Assembly (NCBI GenBank): GCA_900546885.1
Contig: UREN01000066.1
Location: 1-10,077 of the forward strand
Direction of reading: 5' to 3'
Origin: an uncultured Oscillospiraceae bacterium
GTDB lineage: Bacteria > Bacillota > Clostridia > Oscillospirales > Ruminococcaceae
Length of the DNA: 10,077 nt
Shown: positions 6,085 through 10,077 of the stretch, in pieces
Layout of the letters: each line of letters opens with the position of its first letter
Numbering within the stretch: position 1 is the first letter of the stretch
Made by a program: the position numbers and the translations under genes
Notes under the pieces: generated by a model
The model's input: the letters and a program-made list of their open reading frames with translations, nothing else
The model's database searches: none
Told to the model about the DNA's origin: nothing

Positions 6085-7077
6085 ATGGCTGTTAGTTTGA
6101 GTGGGAGAAGCTTTCTGAAACTGCTGGATTTCACCCCGGCGGAAATTCGTTATATGCTGGAGCTGTCGAAGGAGTTCAAGCGCCTGAAGCTCACCAACAC
6201 CCCGCACCGTTACCTGCAGGGCAAGAACATCGTTCTGCTGTTTGAAAAAACCTCTACCCGCACGCGCTGCGCGTTCGAGGTGGCCGGCATGGACCTGGGC
6301 ATGGGCGTTACCTTCCTGGATCCGGGTTCCAGCCAGATGGGCAAAAAAGAGAGCATTGAAGACACCGCCAAGGTGCTGGGCCGCATGTATGACGGCATCG
6401 AGTACCGCGGCTTCGACCAGGAGCTTGTCGAGCAGCTGAGCCGCGATTCCGGCGTGCCCGTGTGGAACGGCCTGACGGACGCTTTCCACCCCACGCAGAT
6501 GCTGGCTGACATGCTGACGGTGGAAGAGAACTTCGGCAACTGCAAGGGCCTGAAGTTTGTGTTTATGGGCGATGCCCGCAACAACGTGGCCAACAGCCTG
6601 ATGGTGGTTTGCGCCAAGCTGGGCGTGAACTTTGTGGCCTGCGGCCCGAAGGAGCAGATGCCCGCGGCCGACCTGGTGGAAACCTGCAAGGCCATTGCCG
6701 CCGAGAACGGCAGCACCATCACCCTCACCGACGACGTGAAGGAAGGCACCAAGGGCGCCCACGTCATCTACACCGACATCTGGGTTTCCATGGGTGAGCC
6801 CGACAGCGTGTGGGCCGAGCGCATCAAGCTGCTGAAACCCTACCAGGTGAACAAGGAAGTGATGGCCAACGCCGACCCGAACGCCATCTTCATGCACTGC
6901 CTGCCCTCCTTCCACGACCTCAACACCTCCATCGGCCGTGACATCAACGAGAAGTTCGGCATTCCCGAGATGGAAGTTACCAACGAGGTGTTCACGTCCA
7001 AGCAGTCCAAGGTGTTCGATGAGGCCGAGAACCGTATGCACACCATCAAGGCTGTGATGTACGCCACGCTGAAATAA
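6085..7077 (+). CDS. arcB: Ornithine carbamoyltransferase (catabolic)
   Basis: This enzyme phosphorolyses citrulline to ornithine and carbamoyl phosphate in the ADI pathway; the reverse reaction serves arginine synthesis. The 330-residue protein has the normal length and all signature motifs. These are the carbamoyl phosphate loop STRTR (57-61), HPTQ (135-138), the ornithine-binding DIWVSMG (231-237) and HCLP (271-274). The start is placed at ATG 6085. A GTG two codons earlier (6079) is in frame but closer to the AGGA at 6071-6074, which is 10 nt from the ATG. The catabolic role is inferred from its place between arcA and arcC, since sequence alone does not separate catabolic from anabolic forms and argF would be the alternative name. 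It lies 28 nt before arcC. Confidence 0.95.
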   Translation: MAVSLSGRSFLKLLDFTPAEIRYMLELSKEFKRLKLTNTPHRYLQGKNIVLLFEKTSTRTRCAFEVAGMDLGMGVTFLDPGSSQMGKKESIEDTAKVLGRMYDGIEYRGFDQELVEQLSRDSGVPVWNGLTDAFHPTQMLADMLTVEENFGNCKGLKFVFMGDARNNVANSLMVVCAKLGVNFVACGPKEQMPAADLVETCKAIAAENGSTITLTDDVKEGTKGAHVIYTDIWVSMGEPDSVWAERIKLLKPYQVNKEVMANADPNAIFMHCLPSFHDLNTSIGRDINEKFGIPEMEVTNEVFTSKQSKVFDEAENRMHTIKAVMYATLK

Positions 7078-7105
7078 GGTTTTTTAAGGAGCTGTTCGCT
7101 AGGCT

Positions 7106-8047
7106 ATGAGCAAAAAGAAGTTAGTCATCGCCCTCGGGGGTAACGCCTTAGGCAATACCCCCGAGGAACAGCTGGAGCTTGTGAAAGAGACTGCCAGCAC
7201 TATTGTAGACCTTGTGGAAGAGGGCTACGATGTCGTGGTGGGCCACGGCAACGGCCCGCAGGTGGGCATGATCAACCTGGCAATGGAGTTTTCCGCCAAC
7301 AACGGCGGCAAAACGCCGGCCATGCCGTTCCCCGAGTGCGGCGCCATGAGCCAGGGCTACATCGGCTATCACCTGCAGCAGGCCATCCAGCGCGAGCTTG
7401 CGCGGCGCGGCATTGACAAAGAGTGCGCCAGCGTTGTGACGCAGATGGTGGTGTCGAAGGACGACCCCGCCTTCCAGAAGCCCACAAAGCCCGTTGGTTC
7501 GTTCTATTCGAAAGAGGACGCCGATAAAATTGTGGCCGAAAAGGGCTACACCTTTGTGGAAGACGCCGGCCGCGGCTGGCGCCGTGTGGTGCCCAGCCCC
7601 CTGCCCACGCGCATTGTGGAGCTGAAAGTGGTAGAACAGCTGGTGGCAGCCGGCGATGTGGTTATCACGGTGGGCGGCGGCGGCATTCCCGTTGTGGAGA
7701 CGGCCGACGGCCTGTGCGGCGTGGCGGCTGTCATTGATAAGGACCGCTCTTCTTCGAAGCTGGCCCTGGACATTGATGCCGACATGCTGGTGATTCTCAC
7801 CGCGGTGGACCGCGTGTGCATCAACTTCAACAAGCCCAATCAGAAAGAGCTTGCCGAGATGAACGTGGAAGAGGCCAAGCAGTACATTGCAGAAGGCCAC
7901 TTTGCGCCCGGCAGCATGCTGCCGAAGGTAGAGGCCTGCCTCGACTTCGTGCAGAACAATAAATCCGGCGGCACTGCGCTGATTACATCCCTGAAGCGTG
8001 CCAAAGAGGCGCTGAGCGGCGCCACGGGCACCATCATTCGCAAATAA
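7106..8047 (+). CDS. arcC: Carbamate kinase
   Basis: Carbamate kinase transfers the phosphate of carbamoyl phosphate to ADP, giving ATP plus carbamate, which decays to CO2 and NH3. This is the energy-yielding step of the pathway. The 313-residue protein matches the family length (about 310). It shows the amino-acid-kinase fold motifs: N-terminal LGGNA (10-14), GHGNGPQVG (46-54), the glycine-rich TVGGGGIPV (188-196), AVIDKD (208-213) and GSMLPKVEA (269-277). The ribosome binding site is AAGGAG at 7086-7091, rather far (14 nt) from the ATG, so initiation may be weaker than for its neighbours or coupled to arcB translation. Confidence 0.97.
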   Translation: MSKKKLVIALGGNALGNTPEEQLELVKETASTIVDLVEEGYDVVVGHGNGPQVGMINLAMEFSANNGGKTPAMPFPECGAMSQGYIGYHLQQAIQRELARRGIDKECASVVTQMVVSKDDPAFQKPTKPVGSFYSKEDADKIVAEKGYTFVEDAGRGWRRVVPSPLPTRIVELKVVEQLVAAGDVVITVGGGGIPVVETADGLCGVAAVIDKDRSSSKLALDIDADMLVILTAVDRVCINFNKPNQKELAEMNVEEAKQYIAEGHFAPGSMLPKVEACLDFVQNNKSGGTALITSLKRAKEALSGATGTIIRK

Positions 8048-8093
8048 GGCGCAGAAATATTTTTATGATCTTCTTTATGAGGAGGAGAGAAAC

Positions 8094-9518
8094 ATGGCTG
8101 ATACCAAGAAAAAAGCGAAAAAGATGCTATCGTCCTTTACCATCCTGTTTATTATTCTGTTGGTAGTGGCGCTGGCATCTGTTATCGTCTCGATCGTTGC
8201 CCCGGAAAGCGGCGTTAAGCCCGCCACCCTGAGCAGCTTTACCATGGCACCGGTGGGCGGCTTTGCCAACGCGCTGGATGTGTGCGTGTTCGTTATGGTG
8301 CTGGGCGGCTTTTTGGCCATCATGACCAAGACGGGCGCGCTGGACACCGGCATTCAGGTGCTGGTGCGCAGCCTGCACGGCAAAGAGCTGTGGCTTATTC
8401 CCGTGCTGATGACCATTTTCTCCATCGGCGGCACTACATACGGCATGTGTGAAGAGACGGTGCCGTTCTATATGCTGCTGGCGGCCACCATGTTCGCGGC
8501 CGGGTTCGACCCGCTGGTGGGCGCGGCCATTGTGCTGCTGGGCGCCGGCGTGGGCTGCCTGGGCTCTACGGTAAACCCGTTTGCTGTGGGCGCGTGCATC
8601 GACTCGCTCACCGGCATCGGCATTGAAGTGAACCAGGCCATCATCATTCCCCTTGGCATTGCGCTGTGGCTGGCTTCCCTGGTGGTTGCCATCCTGTTCG
8701 TTATGAGCTATGCCCGCAAGGTAAAGGCCAACAAGGGCTCCACCATCCTGTCTCTGCAGGAAATGGAAGAGGCCAAGGCCGCTTACGGCGAGAAGGAAAT
8801 TGCAGCCGATGCGAAGCTCTCCGGCACGCAGAAGGCCTGCCTGATCATCTTCGCTGCTGCGTTCGTGGTCATGGTTATCGGCTTCATCCCCTGGGGCAGC
8901 TTTGGCGTTACTGCGTTTGAGGGCTGGTCTGCTTTCTTCACGGGCCTGCCGCTCGGCGAGTGGTACTTCCAGGAGGCCACCACATGGTTCCTGTTCCTTG
9001 CCATCCTCATCGGCATCGTGGGCAAGCTGAGCGAGAGTGAAATCGTGAATACGTTCCTCTCTGGCGCCGGCGATATGATGAGCGTTGTCATGGTGATTGC
9101 TGTGGCCCGTGGCGTGTCTGTGCTGATGGGCGACACCGGCCTGCGCGACTACATTCTGGCTTCCGCTGCAAACGCGCTGCAGGGCATGCCTGCCATCGTG
9201 TTTGCCCCGCTGAGCTACCTGCTTTACATCGTGCTTAGCTTCCTCATTCCGTCTTCCTCCGGCATGGCTTCCGCCTCTATGCCCATCATGGGCCCGCTTG
9301 CCCAGCAGCTGGGCTTCAGCCCTGAAGTGATGGTGCAAATCTGCTGCGGCGGCAACGGCCTTGTGAACCTGTTCACGCCGACCAGCGGCGCCATCATGGG
9401 CGGCCTTGCGCTGGCCCGTGTGCAGTACAGCACCTGGCTGAAATTTGCCTGGAAGGCAATCCTCGTCATTGGCGTCATCAGCATCGTGATTCTCACGGGC
9501 GCCATGATGATTCTCTAA
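8094..9518 (+). CDS. arcD: YfcC/ArcD-family arginine/ornithine antiporter
   Basis: This 474-residue integral membrane protein begins with a short lysine-rich cytoplasmic tail followed by a long hydrophobic segment (about 15-37). Further membrane spans lie near 62-78, 98-114, 123-160, 181-206, 246-266, 294-312, 328-346, 366-386, 415-440 and 452-473. The sequence, with polar re-entrant-like stretches IPSSSGMASASMPIMGPLA and NLFTPTSGAIMGG, is typical of the YfcC family. That family includes the arginine/ornithine exchangers of ADI operons in streptococci and other Firmicutes. In this operon it most likely imports arginine in exchange for ornithine without energy cost. A strong GAGGAGGAG lies just upstream of ATG 8094, 46 nt after arcC. 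Substrate assignment rests on family and context; it is not the APC-type ArcD of Pseudomonas. Confidence 0.92.
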   Translation: MADTKKKAKKMLSSFTILFIILLVVALASVIVSIVAPESGVKPATLSSFTMAPVGGFANALDVCVFVMVLGGFLAIMTKTGALDTGIQVLVRSLHGKELWLIPVLMTIFSIGGTTYGMCEETVPFYMLLAATMFAAGFDPLVGAAIVLLGAGVGCLGSTVNPFAVGACIDSLTGIGIEVNQAIIIPLGIALWLASLVVAILFVMSYARKVKANKGSTILSLQEMEEAKAAYGEKEIAADAKLSGTQKACLIIFAAAFVVMVIGFIPWGSFGVTAFEGWSAFFTGLPLGEWYFQEATTWFLFLAILIGIVGKLSESEIVNTFLSGAGDMMSVVMVIAVARGVSVLMGDTGLRDYILASAANALQGMPAIVFAPLSYLLYIVLSFLIPSSSGMASASMPIMGPLAQQLGFSPEVMVQICCGGNGLVNLFTPTSGAIMGGLALARVQYSTWLKFAWKAILVIGVISIVILTGAMMIL

Positions 9519-9535
9519 TAGCTCCCTCTCAGACA

Positions 9536-9552
9536 GGCCCGGTTTCCGGGCC
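9536..9552 (+). other. Hairpin just upstream of the arc terminator
   Basis: GGCCCGG (9536-9542), TTT, CCGGGCC (9546-9552) forms a perfect 7-bp stem beginning 17 nt after the arcD stop. Its whole length is also complementary to the terminator hairpin (9565-9582) apart from one bulged G, so the two could form one long mutually exclusive duplex. Confidence 0.6.
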
Positions 9553-9561
9553 GGCAGCTGA

Positions 9562-9592
9562 CAGGGCCCGGGAAACCGGGCCCTGTTTTTTT
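9562..9592 (+). terminator. Intrinsic terminator of the arcABCD operon
   Basis: A perfect 10-bp stem CAGGGCCCGG / CCGGGCCCTG with a GAAA tetraloop is followed directly by seven Ts. It lies 43 nt after the arcD stop, with no gene between, and closes the operon. Confidence 0.95.
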
Positions 9593-9711
9593 GTTTGAAT
9601 CTTTTGACAATCGCAAAATTGCCGCTCTTTTCTCCCTTCGCTTGGCACTTGGAGCGAAAGCTTTTTACTCTTTCCAACAGGGCAGGGAAGCTTATATCGC
9701 TCACGCGCATC
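9593..9711. other. Gene-free spacer between convergent terminators
   Basis: No coding region is supported between the arc terminator and the minus-strand terminator. A 6-bp inverted repeat TTCGCT / AGCGAA (9637-9642 / 9653-9658) is present. A TTGACA at 9604-9609 has no -10 at proper spacing. Confidence 0.5.
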
Positions 9712-9750
9712 AAAAACAGAGGCGCCTGCCTGAACAGGCTGGCGCCTCTG
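9712..9750 (-). terminator. Strong intrinsic terminator on the minus strand
   Basis: A 10-bp stem CAGAGGCGCC / GGCGCCTCTG (9717-9726 / 9741-9750) continues past a T-T mismatch into a 5-bp inner stem (GCCTG / CAGGC). On the minus strand TTTTT (9716-9712) follows. It faces the arc terminator and would stop transcripts coming from the rpsI side, or a small RNA from 9751-9888. Confidence 0.85.
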
Positions 9751-9888
9751 CACAGTTTGGCGCAGAAACAGGGGGCGGCGCACCCGGCTGTGCCGCCCCT
9801 GCGGCAGGGCCCGGCAAAGGCGCGCCACAGCGCACAGGCGGGTAGCGGGGCGGGCGGCCACGCGCTGCGCCCGCCCTGCCTGCCACAG
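9751..9888. repeat. GC-rich spacer with two further hairpins
   Basis: Between the two minus-strand terminators lie two inverted repeats. GGGGCGGC (9772-9779) pairs with GCCGCCCC (9792-9799), and GGGCGGGCG (9848-9856) pairs with CGCCCGCCC (9868-9876). I see no coding region or promoter. It may encode a structured RNA or simply be terminator-flanked spacer. Confidence 0.4.
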
Positions 9889-9921
9889 AAAAAGCCCCGG
9901 GGCCGTGCGGCACCGGGGCTT
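9889..9921 (-). terminator. Intrinsic terminator of the rpsI transcript
   Basis: AAGCCCCGG (9892-9900) pairs with CCGGGGCTT (9913-9921), with an inner GCCG / CGGC stem (9902-9905 / 9908-9911). On the minus strand TTTTT (9893-9889) follows the stem. It begins 30 nt after the S9 stop codon, as expected for the native end of the rplM-rpsI operon. Confidence 0.85.
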
Positions 9922-9951
9922 GGAAAGATTTTTGGCTGTGATAACTGCCGG

Positions 9952-9999
9952 TTAGCGCTTGCTGAACTGAGGCGCACGGCGGGCAGCTTTGAGGCCGTA
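9952..9999 (-). pseudogene. rpsI: 3' remnant of rpsI (ribosomal protein S9)
   Basis: Read on the minus strand, 15 codons and a TAA give YGLKAARRAPQFSKR. This is the highly conserved C-terminus of bacterial ribosomal protein S9, whose PQFSKR tail reaches the ribosomal P site. Directly upstream, where S9 should read like ...ERKK, the frame meets a stop (GTT TAA TAC) and the DNA is unrelated and AT-rich. The body of the gene is therefore absent here. The native-looking terminator downstream shows this is the original chromosomal 3' end and not a chance match. Since S9 is essential, an intact copy should exist elsewhere. The fragment looks like the displaced gene end at one border of an integrated element. 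A deletion or assembly chimera is the alternative. Confidence 0.85.
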
Positions 10000-10077
10000 T
10001 TAAACATCTCTATGGTGCGTTTTTCCTTGATATTACGGGCTTTTTCGCATTTTCTGTTGTCGGTTGTCCTATTCTTT
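10000..10077. mobile_element. AT-rich flank of the rpsI remnant, putative end of an integrated element
   Basis: The last 78 bases hold 29 G or C (about 37%), well below the rest of the window, and begin exactly where similarity to rpsI stops. Short open frames exist but none is recognisable. The element itself, if real, lies to the right of the window. Confidence 0.45.

Noticed and set aside
9604..9632. TTGACA promoter after the arc terminator
   Set aside because: The bases 17 bp downstream are CTTTTC, with no -10 resemblance, and no gene follows.
8127..10007. Open frame of 626 codons on the minus strand opposite arcD and running through the terminators
   Set aside because: It crosses two minus-strand terminators, the arc terminator and the rpsI tail in a different frame, and is antisense to arcD. 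It shows no protein-family features.

Overview
The window is GC-rich, with AAGGAGG-type ribosome binding sites and many GC-rich hairpins between genes. Together with the protein sequences this suggests a high-GC Clostridia member, probably an Oscillospiraceae/Ruminococcaceae-type gut anaerobe. That assignment is an inference from style and not from a marker gene. The window's core is a complete arginine deiminase (ADI) pathway operon, divergent from the arginyl-tRNA synthetase gene.

Layout. The left part (73-4220) is entirely on the minus strand. Read in its own direction it runs argS (arginyl-tRNA synthetase), then an AraC-family regulator, then a LacI-family regulator with a TTG start. The AraC-type protein is unusual because it appears to carry two complete AraC-type DNA-binding domains in tandem behind a cupin-like N-terminus. 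A 536-bp divergent region (4221-4756) holds a good argS promoter, a TATAAT box for the arc operon with no recognisable -35, a perfect inverted repeat upstream of it, and a structured leader of about 200 nt before arcA.

On the plus strand (4757-9518) lie arcA (arginine deiminase), arcB (catabolic ornithine carbamoyltransferase), arcC (carbamate kinase) and arcD (YfcC-type arginine/ornithine antiporter). These import arginine in exchange for ornithine and convert arginine to ornithine, CO2 and two NH3, yielding ATP. The family catalytic residues are all visible. The operon ends in a textbook intrinsic terminator (9562-9592).

The right end (9600-10077) has no intact gene. It carries two minus-strand intrinsic terminators and, just upstream of one of them, the last 15 codons plus stop of rpsI (ribosomal protein S9). 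Homology stops abruptly at position 9999, beyond which the sequence is AT-rich (about 37% GC) and unrelated to S9. The simplest reading is the displaced 3' end of rpsI left by an element integrated into that gene, with the element extending beyond the window. This junction, the double-DNA-binding-domain AraC protein and the arc leader are the most interesting points.
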